Below, one piece after another: positions 18,298 to 28,808 of a DNA stretch of 64,000 nt (its first letter is position 1; each line of letters opens with the position of its first letter). Origin of the DNA: Candidatus Litorirhabdus singularis (GTDB taxonomy: Bacteria > Pseudomonadota > Gammaproteobacteria > Pseudomonadales > Halieaceae); assembly GCF_026262625.1 (NCBI RefSeq), contig NZ_SHNN01000006.1, positions 1 to 64,000 of the forward strand, in the 5' to 3' direction. Position numbers and translations under genes: made by a program. The notes under the pieces were generated by a model. It did no database searches. It was given only the letters and a program-made list of their open reading frames with translations, and was not told the origin of the DNA.

Positions 18298-20262
18298 TTA
18301 GTCGGCAGTAATATCTATCCAGCTCCGGCGTCCTGGTTGAAAGTTCCGGCCACCAGCGACGATAACAACCGGCGCCAGCCCCGCAACCGGCTCTGCATTG
18401 CCAGCTTCCAACATGTTCACGCGCAAGTGCATATCATACCCAGCAGTCAGTGGCCGGATTGCGGGCGCAGACCAAAGGCCAGTACCCAGTTCTACTCCAA
18501 CCGGGGCTATGCCGGCATCATCAGTATCCGCAGCGTCGATTTTGCCGTCATCATTCAGGTCAAAACTGGGGCTCGCTGGCGCATCGCCGTGTTGATAATC
18601 CAATGCCAACTGCGTATTCGTGCGCAACGCCAAATTATGCAGACTCACCCATAGGCGACCGCCACGCATACGCAAAGGCGAGACCGGCAATAGTCCAGCA
18701 GGCAGGTACACCTGCCAAGCCCGCATGGCGTTGAGGTCAGCATTATCAAGCTGTTTGAGCTGACGCACGCGCTGCTCAATACCCGCAGCCTCCAGAGTGG
18801 TTTCCGGCAACAAAACCAATGCGTTTCCAGGCTCGGCAGGCACTATCGAATCACCCACAGCTATGATCAGCTGCTGACTGGTTTCCATGCCTCCATGGGT
18901 GAAGCCCGCATGTCCCGTAGCCACATAGACAAGGATTCCGCCGTCTGGGCGCACCGCCACTTCCGGCGCCAGAAAAATCGGATGGGTGGTTCCGGCATAA
19001 AATAGGGGCTCTGTCCCGTCTACGCTCCAGTCCTGCGCAAGCGCAGAAGACAGATCAAACTTCCATAGCTGACCCAACGCATCACCTGCATAAACCCGAT
19101 CCACCACACCGTCAAAATCACTGTCTATAAGCGCGGGCGCGGACATTCCGTTGGGGTTGGTTGGCGTGCCACTGCCGGTACCAAGGCGTATCGCGTGACC
19201 GTCAGAGATTCGAATCAGGTACAGCGCAGCCTCACCGCGCTGACTGTTATAGCCGTTACCTGTAATGACATAGGTCGTCCCGTCACCCAAACGTGCGATC
19301 GCCGGCTTACCATAAGAGTGTCCGATACCGGGATCCTCCACGGCACCAAGTTCCCACAAAACTATAGGCCGTTGCCCATATTGCCGCTGCTGTAATTCCA
19401 GTGTCGGTGATTGGGGTGCACTAGCTGAAGTCTCAAGCGCGGTTACATCAAGCGCAAACCAGCCAGCAGCAGCCCCACCCAAACCAGTCACTAAAACATT
19501 ACGCCACTGACCAAGCACCTCCACCTTGCCTACAGCAGGTGCCATTTGTGCTGGCTGCGACAAGCAAGCCTCCTCATGCGCCAGCTTCTCAACACACACT
19601 AGCGATGAAGGCAGATAGGCCCAGTTTTCCTGCCCTGTATCAGCATCCAGAGCATGCAGGACACCGCTGCGGTTACCTACATACACCCGCGCCGTTTGGG
19701 TGCCGTCGATAGCGTCTACGAAGACCGGCTGTGAGCTACGCGTATCCCCAAGCAATGACTCGCGCTGCGGCAATAAGCCGCCAGCACCCTCGTTGCTACG
19801 ATCCCCGCGCAGATAACTCACTAATGCGGCGCTCCCTAGCTCAGCTGCATGCGGACTACTATTGATTAATTGCCGCTGTAAATGGGCAGGTAACAGCTCC
19901 CAGTGCAGCTCCACTTGCGTCCGCGCAGAGCGGTCCCAGGTGAATATACTGCGCTGGGTGCTCCAATCCTTGCCGGTAGTCAGCTGATCGCGGCGCATAC
20001 GTTCTTGCGCTGACCACTGTAAACCTTGAGTAAGTGCGGCGGCCGGCTGCGCTAAGGCGAATGAAGGAGGCTTCCAGGCAAGCACATCACCTGATGGGGA
20101 CACGGTATAGACGGTTTCCGGAGCCGCATCAGAGGCCGGTCTCAGCACAACGGCAGGCAGCACTGACGGAGTTCTGGAGGCGGTCACAACGGTAGCATGC
20201 ACTGTCTGCGCGAGAGCCAACAGTAGCACCAAACATGTCAGGATCGATCCGGAGCCAATCAT
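18298..20262 (-). CDS. pilY1: Short PilY1: pilus tip protein reduced to signal peptide and beta-propeller
   Basis: The 654-residue product has a signal peptide (residues 1-23, ending VHA) and then aligns with the C-terminal beta-propeller half of PilY1. Recognisable PilY1 segments are VYVGNRSGVLHALDADTG (193-210), the calcium loop DSDFDGVVD (380-388) followed by RVYAGDALGQLWKFD, and the PIFLAPEV region near 428. The N-terminal von Willebrand A-like domain of full PilY1 (about 1000-1160 residues) is absent, yet the gene has its own signal peptide and a good ribosome site (GCAGGAGG), so it is not a broken remnant. A second EF-hand-like loop, DLNDDGKID (568-576), lies near the end. PilY1 primes pilus assembly and gives calcium-dependent control of retraction. 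Confidence 0.87.
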   Translation of the reverse strand: MIGSGSILTCLVLLLALAQTVHATVVTASRTPSVLPAVVLRPASDAAPETVYTVSPSGDVLAWKPPSFALAQPAAALTQGLQWSAQERMRRDQLTTGKDWSTQRSIFTWDRSARTQVELHWELLPAHLQRQLINSSPHAAELGSAALVSYLRGDRSNEGAGGLLPQRESLLGDTRSSQPVFVDAIDGTQTARVYVGNRSGVLHALDADTGQENWAYLPSSLVCVEKLAHEEACLSQPAQMAPAVGKVEVLGQWRNVLVTGLGGAAAGWFALDVTALETSASAPQSPTLELQQRQYGQRPIVLWELGAVEDPGIGHSYGKPAIARLGDGTTYVITGNGYNSQRGEAALYLIRISDGHAIRLGTGSGTPTNPNGMSAPALIDSDFDGVVDRVYAGDALGQLWKFDLSSALAQDWSVDGTEPLFYAGTTHPIFLAPEVAVRPDGGILVYVATGHAGFTHGGMETSQQLIIAVGDSIVPAEPGNALVLLPETTLEAAGIEQRVRQLKQLDNADLNAMRAWQVYLPAGLLPVSPLRMRGGRLWVSLHNLALRTNTQLALDYQHGDAPASPSFDLNDDGKIDAADTDDAGIAPVGVELGTGLWSAPAIRPLTAGYDMHLRVNMLEAGNAEPVAGLAPVVIVAGGRNFQPGRRSWIDITAD

Positions 20263-20286
20263 ATGGCCTCCTGCAGCGCGTTTGCG

Positions 20287-20844
20287 CTAAGGCGAGTCAA
20301 GGGTGACGTATACCGACTGGACAATACGAACTACATCACGTCCCGAGGAACTTCGCGTGGTATTACGAAAGGTATGGACGGCACCACCAATAATATTGCC
20401 ATCGTTGTCTTCAACAATGCTTTCACCAGGAATTGGCTTGGCACCTAGATACTCGATCACGTAGGCATCATCATCGTCGACGTTATTTGCAGTGGATATA
20501 GGGCCCGCCTCACTATCGATATTGTCCCAGTCGGCCTGTTCAAGGTTCAGGTTATTCACTGCGGGATAAAACCCGTCATTCGTTGCTTCAAAATTGTGCA
20601 CGGCGCCATCGGCAATCATCGTGTTTATGCGATCCTCGGCAGCCAACAGCGTTGCTTCGGCTCGATTCATCGCCACCACCTGTTGTTGCATTGTGCCCGC
20701 CATACGCAACTCCATGATCGCTGAATCCATCGAGCTCACCCCAATCAGGGTCATCGCCAGCAGAATGATCAGGCTGATAATCAATGCCGCGCCGCCCTCG
20801 CGCCGCGGCTGCCCTGGACTTATTTTATGCAATAGTGTGCTCAT
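20287..20844 (-). CDS. pilX: PilX minor pilin
   Basis: The 185-residue protein starts with a leader followed by GG|AALIISLIILLAMTLIGVSSMD, a PilX N-terminal domain. Like other PilX/GspK-type pilins it lacks Glu at +5. The next part (MELRMAGTMQQQVVAMNRAEATLLAAE) is the conserved PilX helix. PilX belongs to the pilus tip priming complex with PilV, PilW, FimU and PilY1. It lies between pilW (8 bases) and pilY1 (24 bases) in one operon. Confidence 0.92.
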   Translation of the reverse strand: MSTLLHKISPGQPRREGGAALIISLIILLAMTLIGVSSMDSAIMELRMAGTMQQQVVAMNRAEATLLAAEDRINTMIADGAVHNFEATNDGFYPAVNNLNLEQADWDNIDSEAGPISTANNVDDDDAYVIEYLGAKPIPGESIVEDNDGNIIGGAVHTFRNTTRSSSGRDVVRIVQSVYVTLDSP

Positions 20845-20852
20845 GGTTTTAC

Positions 20853-21803
20853 CTATAAATTGCGCAATGCCACTACCGTGCTATACAACTGACGTCGATA
20901 AGAATCGTTCGGGGTATAATCCGGGCTGACGTTGCCCATCACATAGGTGCCATTATCGACATAACCTGTCTCAGGGCACTCGGCCCTAACCAGCACCCAA
21001 ACCTTTACGCTGATAACAGAGTTCCAGTCCAATCCGTTGCTGGCATTCACGTAGCGGTTACCGATATTGTACTGAAACTGTATGTTCTCTACCCCGGCAA
21101 TCAACTCTTCAGAAACCGGCCTGTTCACGGCGTTCAAACGCTCCCGGTATAGCGCGGGAACGGGAGCTCCATTGCAGGTGCGTGTAGTGTTGGCCACGTA
21201 ATAAGAAAACGCCTGCCACTCGTGCTGACGCTGCGGAGTATCATAGACGGTGTTTATGGTATTCGCCTGATCGGAGCCCAAAAACAACTTGCCCTCAAAC
21301 AGCGAACTTCGCAGGTACATACGCGTTGCTACCATATCCGCCGTGTCAACCTCCCACTGCGAGGCGTAACGCACAGTCAGTATATCGCCCCTTAAATAGG
21401 TGTCATCAATACAGCCGTAGCCCCCCCGGGTGTCATCCTTACCAAACACGCTCTGGGAAATCATTCGGCCCCATTTATTATTCGCTTTGGGGCAGTTCGT
21501 ACGCGCGGGAAAGGGTCCCAGCGAGCCTTCTATAAAGCTTATATCCGAGTTACCTCCCAGGTAGCCCGAACGGCGCAGTCCGGAGACCAGAATATCTATT
21601 GAAGCGCGACCCGTTTCCTGCAGCCGAGTCAGATTATCAGTAGCCGTATAGGTCTGGCGTGAAGACAAAAATATCTCCATCAATCCATTGAACATGAAGA
21701 CCACTAACAACATGGCTATCATGATTTCTACCAGGCCCAGGCCGCGTTGTTTACGACGACCTGGAAACTGCGTTTTGTGGACTGTTTTTCTCATCTGTTC
21801 CAT
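20853..21803 (-). CDS. pilW: PilW minor pilin
   Basis: The 316-residue protein has a basic leader with RG|LGLVEIMIAMLLVVFMFNGLMEIF, Glu at +5, and the PilW family body (SRQTYTATDNLTRLQETGRASIDIL). PilW links PilX, PilV and FimU in the priming complex of the pilus tip. It starts 4 bases after the pilV stop codon and is followed by pilX after 8 bases. Length is near that of Pseudomonas PilW. Confidence 0.93.
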   Translation of the reverse strand: MEQMRKTVHKTQFPGRRKQRGLGLVEIMIAMLLVVFMFNGLMEIFLSSRQTYTATDNLTRLQETGRASIDILVSGLRRSGYLGGNSDISFIEGSLGPFPARTNCPKANNKWGRMISQSVFGKDDTRGGYGCIDDTYLRGDILTVRYASQWEVDTADMVATRMYLRSSLFEGKLFLGSDQANTINTVYDTPQRQHEWQAFSYYVANTTRTCNGAPVPALYRERLNAVNRPVSEELIAGVENIQFQYNIGNRYVNASNGLDWNSVISVKVWVLVRAECPETGYVDNGTYVMGNVSPDYTPNDSYRRQLYSTVVALRNL

Positions 21804-21807
21804 TCGC

Positions 21808-22359
21808 TCAGAAAGTCACTGTCATCGTGTAACAGTCCAGGTCCGTAGCCGCCGCCGGCGGGCACGTTGTTCCCGTTGAACCGCTACGATCATCATCCCA
21901 ACGCAACGTAATCCTGTAGGAACGTGTGGTGCCTACCTGTGCTATTGCGCCAGACCCACTCGGTAATAACGCGGGAATAGCGGTTCCACCCGTCCGCGTA
22001 TAACCGGTAATTTGCTGTTGCCAGTCATTAACATCAAACGATGCCATCTGCGTGGGGCTGCAGGTCGAGGCCACACAATCAGGCGGTGAACCGGGCCCCG
22101 CAGTATGCACATAAGCATTTGCCAGTACCTGCCCCTGGTTCACCCACATACGATCGGCAATGCCATTGGCCAGCATCGCTGCAATACCAATGTGATTTGA
22201 GGTCTGGAGGTTTTTCAGCGAGGTAATCTGTAAACCCGCTATTCCCAGCACGCCGACCGACAGCACCAGAGCCGCTATCAACACTTCTATTAGCGTGTAA
22301 CCCGCTTGTAGAGAGCGCTTCTGCCCTGGCTGCCCGGATTGCTTCATGAAGTCAGGCAT
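21808..22359 (-). CDS. pilV: PilV minor pilin
   Basis: The 183-residue protein carries AG|YTLIEVLIAALVLSVGVLGIAGLQ, the PilV/GspI-type N-terminus, Glu at +5, and the conserved LQITSLKNLQTSNHIGIAAMLANGIADRM segment that follows it. Cysteine pairs near residues 95-100 and the C-terminus suggest disulphides. Its start overlaps the end of fimU by 16 bases. It is a core member of the minor-pilin priming complex. Confidence 0.93.
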   Translation of the reverse strand: MPDFMKQSGQPGQKRSLQAGYTLIEVLIAALVLSVGVLGIAGLQITSLKNLQTSNHIGIAAMLANGIADRMWVNQGQVLANAYVHTAGPGSPPDCVASTCSPTQMASFDVNDWQQQITGYTRTGGTAIPALLPSGSGAIAQVGTTRSYRITLRWDDDRSGSTGTTCPPAAATDLDCYTMTVTF

Positions 22360-22913
22360 GATGTCTGCCCCGTATCTGCTGCCGACATGGTGCTGGCACG
22401 GCCCATAATAGAAATAACCATGCCTTTAGAATCACTCACAAAACCTCTGGAGTCGCAGGCGATGATCGCCTGCATAGTTATGATGCTGGTTTGACCGCTG
22501 GGGCGAAACGTAATCAGGTTGGCGACCCCAGCCGTGCCGTGCAGCGTTACCGAGCCTAGCAAGGCATCGTGAATCGCGACAATTTCATCACCATCGCCAG
22601 CATCTATTACCCCGTCGCCGTCAACATCCACAAACGTGATCCACCCCTGCTGCCAGCCGCCTCCAGCAACACACGCTGTGCTGCCTGCGTTCTTTTTACA
22701 TAAGGTTACGTAGGCGTTACGACCAACGGCCTCGGCACGGCCAGCCTGTATGGAACTCACCAGGTCACCCACAGCGGCATTAAGACGGTTATCTTCAATA
22801 AATTCACTGAGATTCGGAGCGCCCAGAGTGGCGATAAGCCCGAGGATCATCAGGGTGACCATCATCTCCATCAAGGTCAGGCCACGGTTTTTGGAAAGCG
22901 ATTTCATAGTCAT
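22344..22913 (-). CDS. fimU: FimU/FimT-type minor pilin, first gene of the pilin operon
   Basis: The 189-residue protein has NRG|LTLMEMMVTLMILGLIATLGAPNL, a prepilin N-terminus with Glu at +5, then the GspH/FimT domain with GRAEAVGRNAYVTLCKK and the acidic loop DVDGDGVIDAGDGDE typical of the family. As first gene of fimU-pilV-pilW-pilX-pilY1-pilE it is best called FimU, although FimT and FimU are hard to tell apart by eye. The 187 bases upstream hold palindromes that may control the operon. Confidence 0.85.
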   Translation of the reverse strand: MTMKSLSKNRGLTLMEMMVTLMILGLIATLGAPNLSEFIEDNRLNAAVGDLVSSIQAGRAEAVGRNAYVTLCKKNAGSTACVAGGGWQQGWITFVDVDGDGVIDAGDGDEIVAIHDALLGSVTLHGTAGVANLITFRPSGQTSIITMQAIIACDSRGFVSDSKGMVISIMGRASTMSAADTGQTSCLTS

Positions 22914-22998
22914 AACCTATTATTTCCGATAATCGAATGCTACCGCCAGCCGACAATGGGTAATATGTGCAGATAAATGGTCGCTATGAGCGTAAAAG

Positions 22999-23023
22999 TG
23001 TGGCTCGAGTCACATTTTGTGAC
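22999..23023. promoter_or_regulatory. Overlapping CRP/Vfr-like palindromes upstream of the minor-pilin operon
   Basis: TGTGG-N6-TCACA (22999-23014) fits the CRP/Vfr consensus TGTGA-N6-TCACA with one change. Overlapping it, GTCACA-TTT-TGTGAC (23009-23023) is a perfect 6-3-6 inverted repeat. The CRP-like centre lies about 95 bases before the fimU start codon, and a poor -10-like TATCTG (22975-22970 on the minus strand) sits about where a class II activated promoter would need it. The regulator is not known from the sequence. Confidence 0.45.
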
Positions 23024-23100
23024 AAGAGCCCATTCTGCGCCGGATATCCGAGGCCAACCTTGGTGCGCAGACAGCCGTACAGTCTGGTCACGCCATAGGC

Positions 23101-24054
23101 TCAACTAACGTCGCGTAAGCGCAACTCTCGGGGCATGCTGAAGGTGACATTTTCTTCGCGACCGGGCAACTCCAGCGGCGCCTCAGCACCCAGTCCACGT
23201 AATCCATCCACCACCTGTTGGACCAGTGTCTCTGGGGCCGATGCCCCAGCTGTGACGCCAACCGCGTGTTTTCCTGAGAGCCACTCCGGCACAATGTCTG
23301 CTGCGCTATCGATCAGATAGGCCTGCGCACCCATGCGCTCGGCCAACTCGCGCAGCCGATTGGAATTCGAGCTGTTCGGCGAACCAACCACCAGTACCAG
23401 GTCACACTGGGAGGCGAGTTGTTTTACCGCATCCTGTCGGTTCTGAGTCGCATAGCAAATATCATCTTTACGCGGCCCCTGTATAGCTGGAAAACTATCG
23501 CGCAGCGCGTCTATCACCCGGGCAGTGTCATCTACCGAAAGCGTAGTCTGGGTAACATACGACAAATTCTCAGGGTCCAGCACTTGCAGCTCACGCGCCT
23601 GTTGCTCATCCTCAACCAAATAGATACCACCACCAGCGCCACTTTTATACTGTCCCATGGTGCCCTCAACCTCTGGGTGACCGCGATGGCCAATCAAGAC
23701 ACACTCACGACCCAGGCTGGAATACTGCGAAACTTCAAGGTGCACTTTGGTCACCAGTGGACAAGTCGCGTCAAATACCTTGAGGCCACGCGTTTCCGCT
23801 TCACTGCGAACCGCCTGCGAGACGCCGTGAGCACTAAAAATAACAATTTTATCGTCCGGCACTTCAGCCAGTTGATCGACAAAAACAGCACCGCGCCTAC
23901 GCAACCCATCGACCACGTACTTATTGTGCACAACTTCGTGCCGCACATAGATAGGTGCACCAAACACGTCTAGAGCACGGTCCACAATATCAATCGCGCG
24001 GTCTACTCCGGCACAAAAGCCGCGAGGGTTAGCCATATGTATTTTGAGTGCCAT
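23101..24054 (-). CDS. ispH: 4-hydroxy-3-methylbut-2-enyl diphosphate reductase
   Basis: The 317-residue enzyme performs the last step of the MEP isoprenoid pathway, giving IPP and DMAPP. The three cysteines that hold the iron-sulfur cluster are at residues 14 (ANPRGFCAG), 98 (DATCPLV) and 200 ([10 protein letters not shown]), and the catalytic Glu region is [10 protein letters not shown]. It is the last gene of the ribF-ileS-lspA-fkpB-ispH run, starting 18 bases after fkpB. Length matches E. coli (316). Confidence 0.97.
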   Translation of the reverse strand: MALKIHMANPRGFCAGVDRAIDIVDRALDVFGAPIYVRHEVVHNKYVVDGLRRRGAVFVDQLAEVPDDKIVIFSAHGVSQAVRSEAETRGLKVFDATCPLVTKVHLEVSQYSSLGRECVLIGHRGHPEVEGTMGQYKSGAGGGIYLVEDEQQARELQVLDPENLSYVTQTTLSVDDTARVIDALRDSFPAIQGPRKDDICYATQNRQDAVKQLASQCDLVLVVGSPNSSNSNRLRELAERMGAQAYLIDSAADIVPEWLSGKHAVGVTAGASAPETLVQQVVDGLRGLGAEAPLELPGREENVTFSMPRELRLRDVS

Positions 24055-24072
24055 AACTGAACCTGTTTTTAC

Positions 24073-24528
24073 TTAGTGCAGCTCCGCTGCCTCTACCCGG
24101 TGAATGAGTACGTCAAACAAAATGGTGCGACCTGCTAAAGGGTGATTAAAATCAACGGTGACCGTATCGCTATCATAAGCGACGACCATACCCGGCAGCT
24201 CACCACCGCTGGCATCGGCAAACGAGAACACCAGACCAACTTCCAGTTCCACGTCATCGTCGAACTGATCGCGTTCAATTTCCTGCACGTTGTTATCGTT
24301 TGGCATGCCAAAAGCGTCTTCTGGCACTACCGTAAATATCTTTCGCTCACCGCCGCACATGCCAAACAACAGATGCTCAAAGCCCGGCAACAGACTGCCA
24401 TCGCCAATCATAAATTCGACAGCATCGCCGGCAAAATTCGAGTCGATTTCGGAACCGTCTTCGAGACTAAGCGAGAAGTTCAGCCACACCCGAGTGCCCT
24501 CGCTGACTGTAACAGTAGGCTGCGTCAT
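24073..24528 (-). CDS. fkpB: FKBP-type peptidyl-prolyl isomerase (SlpA/FkpB)
   Basis: The 151-residue protein is a SlyD-like FKBP: GTRVWLNFSLSLEDGSEIDS at the start, then GDGSLLPGFEHLLFGMCGGE with the FKBP core, a flap insertion (about 75-125), and HPLAGRTILFDV near the end. It lacks the metal-binding histidine-rich tail of SlyD. Such proteins isomerise proline bonds and act as chaperones. It overlaps lspA by four bases (24525-24528) as in E. coli, where fkpB sits between lspA and ispH. Confidence 0.93.
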   Translation of the reverse strand: MTQPTVTVSEGTRVWLNFSLSLEDGSEIDSNFAGDAVEFMIGDGSLLPGFEHLLFGMCGGERKIFTVVPEDAFGMPNDNNVQEIERDQFDDDVELEVGLVFSFADASGGELPGMVVAYDSDTVTVDFNHPLAGRTILFDVLIHRVEAAELH

Positions 24529-25025
24529 GAATTATCTCCACGGGCACTGATAAAAGTGTCCAGTATCAGCAGCGCGGCGCCCACACTAATTGCCGCGTCG
24601 GCCACGTTAAAAGTGGGAAAGTACCACCCGCCATAATGTACTGAAATAAAATCGACCACATGCCCAAGCTGCAAACGGTCAAGTAAGTTACCCAGAGCGC
24701 CCCCGAGTATCAGGGCCAAACTACTGGCCAGCAGCCACTGCGTGCGCACCAAGCGTAGCAGCCACACCAACAGCACCACTGACATCCCCGCTGCTACCGC
24801 AGAAAAAAACCAGCGCTGCCAACCACCGTGGTCAGCCAGAAAACTGAATGCGGCGCCGCTATTGTAGTGCAGGGTCATGTTCAGTATCGGCAACACTTCT
24901 ACCGGCCGTGCATAACTTAGCGTGGACTCCGCCAGAGATTTGCTCCACTGATCGAGCACCAACACCAGTAGTGTGACTGCCAGCCAACGCAACTGTGACC
25001 AGTGCCATTCGATTTTCTCAGGCAA
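24525..25025 (-). CDS. lspA: Lipoprotein signal peptidase II
   Basis: The 166-residue inner-membrane aspartyl peptidase has four membrane helices and both catalytic aspartates, in [20 protein letters not shown] (first) and FNVADAAIS (second). It removes the signal peptide from diacylated prolipoproteins, such as BamD encoded in this window. It overlaps the end of ileS by eight bases and the start of fkpB by four. Confidence 0.96.
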   Translation of the reverse strand: MPEKIEWHWSQLRWLAVTLLVLVLDQWSKSLAESTLSYARPVEVLPILNMTLHYNSGAAFSFLADHGGWQRWFFSAVAAGMSVVLLVWLLRLVRTQWLLASSLALILGGALGNLLDRLQLGHVVDFISVHYGGWYFPTFNVADAAISVGAALLILDTFISARGDNS

Positions 25026-27825
25026 AGCGTCTGGTCTCCCCGGCCCCGCTCACGTTCTCTACGCAGCGGCCACACAGTGAGGGATGCTGTTCGTCTTGAC
25101 CCAACTCCTCGCTGCGGTGCCAACAGCGCTCACACTTCTCTGCCCCGCTGGGCTGAGCGCCGATGCGCAATCCTTCCAACGCAGTCTCAGCCGCGGCAGC
25201 GGGAGCCTCTGACAACGGTTTGATAGCCGCCGCTGAAGTGATCATTACGAAGCGAAGTTCATCACCCAATGCAGACAGGTCATCTAGCAGAGCAGGCTCA
25301 CAATAGAGCACAACTTCAGCATCCAGACTCCCGCGCAGCGTGCCCTCGGCCCGCTGTCTTTCCAGCTCGCGGTTCAGAGCATCGCGCACCTCGGCTATGC
25401 GATTCCAGTATTCAGCCCCCATTGGACCTGCATCAGACAGCGTCTGTGGCAATGGATACCACTGGTCCAGCATGACGCTGGGGCTGTGGTCGCCGGGCAG
25501 ATGCTCCCAGATTTCCTCGGCGGTAAAGCTCAATATCGGCGCAATCCAACGCGCCAGCGCTTCGGCAATGTGGTACATAGCAGTCTGTGCAGAACGTCGG
25601 GCGTGGCTATCTGACTGCGTGGTGTAAACCCGGTCTTTAACAATATCCAGATAAAACCCACCCATATCGTTGACACAAAAATTGTGCAATTTTTGGTAGA
25701 TCAAGTGAAAGTGATAGCCATCAAAAGCGTCCGTAATCTCATCTTGAAGACGACTGGCGCGATCCATGGCCCAAGCATCCAGCGCCAACAACTGCTGCGG
25801 CTCAATCAGATCCTGCTGCGGATCGAACCCAGTGAGATTAGACAGTAGAAAGCGCGCTGTATTGCGAATACGGCGGTAGGAATCCGCAGTGCGTTTAAAT
25901 ATCTCATCGGACACTGCCAACTCGCCTCGGTAGTCAGTAGCCGCCACCCACAGACGCAGAATATCAGCACCCAAATCATTCATCACGCGCTTGGGCGCCA
26001 CTACGTTGCCAATCGATTTCGACATTTTGCGGCCTTCAGCATCGACGGTAAAGCCGTGTGTCAGCACCGTGCGATAAGGCGCGACTCCATTGCAGGCCAC
26101 AGATGTCAGCAATGAAGACTGAAACCAACCGCGATGCTGATCTGAACCTTCCAGGTAGAGGTCCGCAGGAAACTGCAAACCCTCTCGCTGGCGCAGCACG
26201 CAGGCATGGGTAACGCCAGAGTCAAACCAGACATCCAGCGTATCGGTAACCTTTTCGTAATCGGCTGCCTCAGCGCCCAGCAGCTGTTCCGCTTCTAACT
26301 CAAACCAGGCATCAATACCACCCGCCTCGACCAGGTTCGCCACCTCCTCTATCAGACGCGGCGTATCAGGGTGCAAAGCAGCCGTTTCACGGTGAATAAA
26401 CAATGCGATAGGCACGCCCCAGGTACGCTGCCGGGAAATACACCAGTCCGGACGCTCTTGCAGCATCGATTCAATGCGCGCCTTACCCCACTCGGGAATC
26501 CATTCCACCGTCTGCACCTGTGCCAGTGCATCACCTAGCAGTCCACCCTGCTGCATGCTGATAAACCACTGCGGTGTAGCACGGAAAATGATCGGCGTCT
26601 TGTGTCGCCAGCAATGCGGATAAGAGTGACTATAGGCTTCACTGAATAGTAACGCACCGCGGTCCTGCAACAGCTCAACGATCACATCATTAGCTTTGAA
26701 CACATGCTGGCCAGCAAACAATTCCGTATCGGGCAGATAAACGCCGTTGCTGCCGACCGGGTTCAACACCTCCAGACCGTACTTGGTGCCCACCACAAAA
26801 TCATCCTGCCCGTGACCGGGCGCAGTATGCACAGCGCCAGTTCCAGCCTCGGTAGTCACGTGCTCACCCAGCACTACCGGCACCTGACGCGCATAGAATG
26901 GGTGCTGCAGCAAAAGACCCTCAAGCGCCGCACCCTGACACTGCGCCACCACGGAAAAATCGCTCCAGCCAATGCGCGTAGTTACGGCGGCAACCAGGTC
27001 AGAGGCCAACACCAGCGCCTTTCCTCCCTGTACCACCAGGCTGTATTCCAGCGCAGGATGTACGCTGACGGCCATACTGGCGGGCAGTGTCCAGGGCGTC
27101 GTGGTCCAGATGGGAATCCCGACACTGTCATAAGTCTGTTCTACAGCAAACGCCGCTAACAGCGCTGCGGGCTCAACTGCCAGATAATTAACGTCAATGG
27201 CGGGCGAGGTCTTGTCCTGATATTCAACTTCAGCCTCAGCCAGCGCCGAACCGCAGTCCAGACACCAGTGCACCGGCTTAAAACCTTTATGTAAATGGCC
27301 TTTTTCAGCGATAGTACCCAAGGTACGAATAATATTAGCTTCAAAATCAAAGCTCATGGTCAGGTAGGGATTGTCCCATTCACCCAACACACCCATGCGC
27401 ACAAAGTCCTCACGCTGCCCGTTGACCTGACGCAGTGCGTAGTCACGGCATTTCTGGCGAAATTCACTGGCACTGACTTTAACGCCAGGCTTGCCTACTT
27501 TCTTCTCTACATTGAGTTCAATCGGCAGACCGTGACAATCCCAACCGGGAACGTAGGGCGCATCAAACCCGCTCAAGGTTCTGGAGCGAACAATGATGTC
27601 CTTGAGGATCTTATTGACCGCGTGGCCAATATGCAGCTCACCGTTGGCGTAGGGAGGACCGTCGTGCAGAATAAATTTTGGACGCCCGACACTGGCTGCA
27701 CGAATCTGTCCGTACAGGTCCTGCTGCTGCCATTGCTTCAGCCGTTGTGGCTCACGCTGCGCCAGACTCGCCTTCATCGGAAAGCCAGTGCTGGGAAGAT
27801 TAAGTGTATCTTTATAGTCGCTCAT
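25018..27825 (-). CDS. ileS: Isoleucyl-tRNA synthetase
   Basis: The 935-residue class I synthetase shows the HIGH motif ([15 protein letters not shown], about residue 65), the CP1 editing domain (TWTLPAS region near 245), the KMSKS motif ([12 protein letters not shown], about 600) and a C-terminal zinc finger CERC...CGRCV. It charges tRNA-Ile and hydrolyses Val-tRNA-Ile. The form is the E. coli-like, mupirocin-sensitive class by its zinc finger and length. Its start overlaps the ribF stop by four bases. Confidence 0.97.
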   Translation of the reverse strand: MSDYKDTLNLPSTGFPMKASLAQREPQRLKQWQQQDLYGQIRAASVGRPKFILHDGPPYANGELHIGHAVNKILKDIIVRSRTLSGFDAPYVPGWDCHGLPIELNVEKKVGKPGVKVSASEFRQKCRDYALRQVNGQREDFVRMGVLGEWDNPYLTMSFDFEANIIRTLGTIAEKGHLHKGFKPVHWCLDCGSALAEAEVEYQDKTSPAIDVNYLAVEPAALLAAFAVEQTYDSVGIPIWTTTPWTLPASMAVSVHPALEYSLVVQGGKALVLASDLVAAVTTRIGWSDFSVVAQCQGAALEGLLLQHPFYARQVPVVLGEHVTTEAGTGAVHTAPGHGQDDFVVGTKYGLEVLNPVGSNGVYLPDTELFAGQHVFKANDVIVELLQDRGALLFSEAYSHSYPHCWRHKTPIIFRATPQWFISMQQGGLLGDALAQVQTVEWIPEWGKARIESMLQERPDWCISRQRTWGVPIALFIHRETAALHPDTPRLIEEVANLVEAGGIDAWFELEAEQLLGAEAADYEKVTDTLDVWFDSGVTHACVLRQREGLQFPADLYLEGSDQHRGWFQSSLLTSVACNGVAPYRTVLTHGFTVDAEGRKMSKSIGNVVAPKRVMNDLGADILRLWVAATDYRGELAVSDEIFKRTADSYRRIRNTARFLLSNLTGFDPQQDLIEPQQLLALDAWAMDRASRLQDEITDAFDGYHFHLIYQKLHNFCVNDMGGFYLDIVKDRVYTTQSDSHARRSAQTAMYHIAEALARWIAPILSFTAEEIWEHLPGDHSPSVMLDQWYPLPQTLSDAGPMGAEYWNRIAEVRDALNRELERQRAEGTLRGSLDAEVVLYCEPALLDDLSALGDELRFVMITSAAAIKPLSEAPAAAAETALEGLRIGAQPSGAEKCERCWHRSEELGQDEQHPSLCGRCVENVSGAGETRRFA

Positions 27826-28763
27826 AGTTTGAAAAATTCCCGCCCCTGGGCCAGGTCTTTGTGAATTTGTTGCTTGAGCAGATCCAACGACTCAAACTTG
27901 TGTTCATCGCGCAGTTTATGCCGAAATATAACCTGAATAGTACGACCGTAAAGGTCGGCGTCAAAATCCAGTAAATGCACTTCGAGATTGGCTCGAATAC
28001 TGTCATTCACCGTCGGCCGTGTGCCGACATTGGCCACGCCTGCCACCAATTTATCTGCTGCACCGGCTAACGCGCCGCGTACCTCTACTGCATACACTCC
28101 TGCCAAAGGTGGTCGCAATCGATGCAGTTCCATATTCGCCGTAGGCGCACCAAAACTTCGACCTACCTGCTCCCCATATACCACTTTACCGGTAATGGCG
28201 TAGGGACGACCCAATAATTCTTCGGCCAGCGCAAAATCAGATTTTTCCAGTGCCTCCCGAATACGAGTGCTACTGACCCGAGTGCCCGAAAACCCCAGTG
28301 TTGACGTATGCATGGTTTCGTAACCGAACTGCTCGCCCTGCGCTTTCATCATCCAGTAGTCGCCCTCGCGGTCATGACCAAATCGCAAGTCATCACCTAC
28401 TACGATATAGCGCACCCCCAGCCCCTTGACGAATATTTCGCTGATGAAGTCCTGCGCGCTCATGGTTTGTAGTTTTTGATCAAACCGAATGCGTAACACA
28501 CGGTCAATGCCCAGCTCCTTAAGCGCCACAAACTTTTCACGAAAACTCATCAACCGAGCCGGAGCTCGCGTTGGTGCAAAGTACTCACGCGGCAGCGGCT
28601 CGAACAACACCACCACGGCAGGTAACTGCAGCTCCTGGGCCTTTTCCAGCAGGTGGCCCAGCACCGCGCGGTGGCCATGATGAACGCCATCGAATGCGCC
28701 AATCGTTGCCACGCAACCACGATGGTGTGGGCGCAAATTGTGAAGTCCGCGTATAAGCTCCAT
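27822..28763 (-). CDS. ribF: Bifunctional riboflavin kinase/FAD synthetase
   Basis: The product (313 residues from the chosen start) has an N-terminal FMN adenylyltransferase domain with [14 protein letters not shown] and a C-terminal riboflavin kinase domain with [26 protein letters not shown]. It makes FMN and FAD. The ATG at 28763 gives [10 protein letters not shown], matching the family start; a TTG five codons upstream is less likely. First gene of the ribF-ileS-lspA-fkpB-ispH operon; 45 bases separate it from murJ. Confidence 0.95.
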   Translation of the reverse strand: MELIRGLHNLRPHHRGCVATIGAFDGVHHGHRAVLGHLLEKAQELQLPAVVVLFEPLPREYFAPTRAPARLMSFREKFVALKELGIDRVLRIRFDQKLQTMSAQDFISEIFVKGLGVRYIVVGDDLRFGHDREGDYWMMKAQGEQFGYETMHTSTLGFSGTRVSSTRIREALEKSDFALAEELLGRPYAITGKVVYGEQVGRSFGAPTANMELHRLRPPLAGVYAVEVRGALAGAADKLVAGVANVGTRPTVNDSIRANLEVHLLDFDADLYGRTIQVIFRHKLRDEHKFESLDLLKQQIHKDLAQGREFFKL

Positions 28764-28808
28764 ATCCGTAGGGGTCAATGCCGGTCTAAGCCGCGCATTA
28801 TATAGGAC

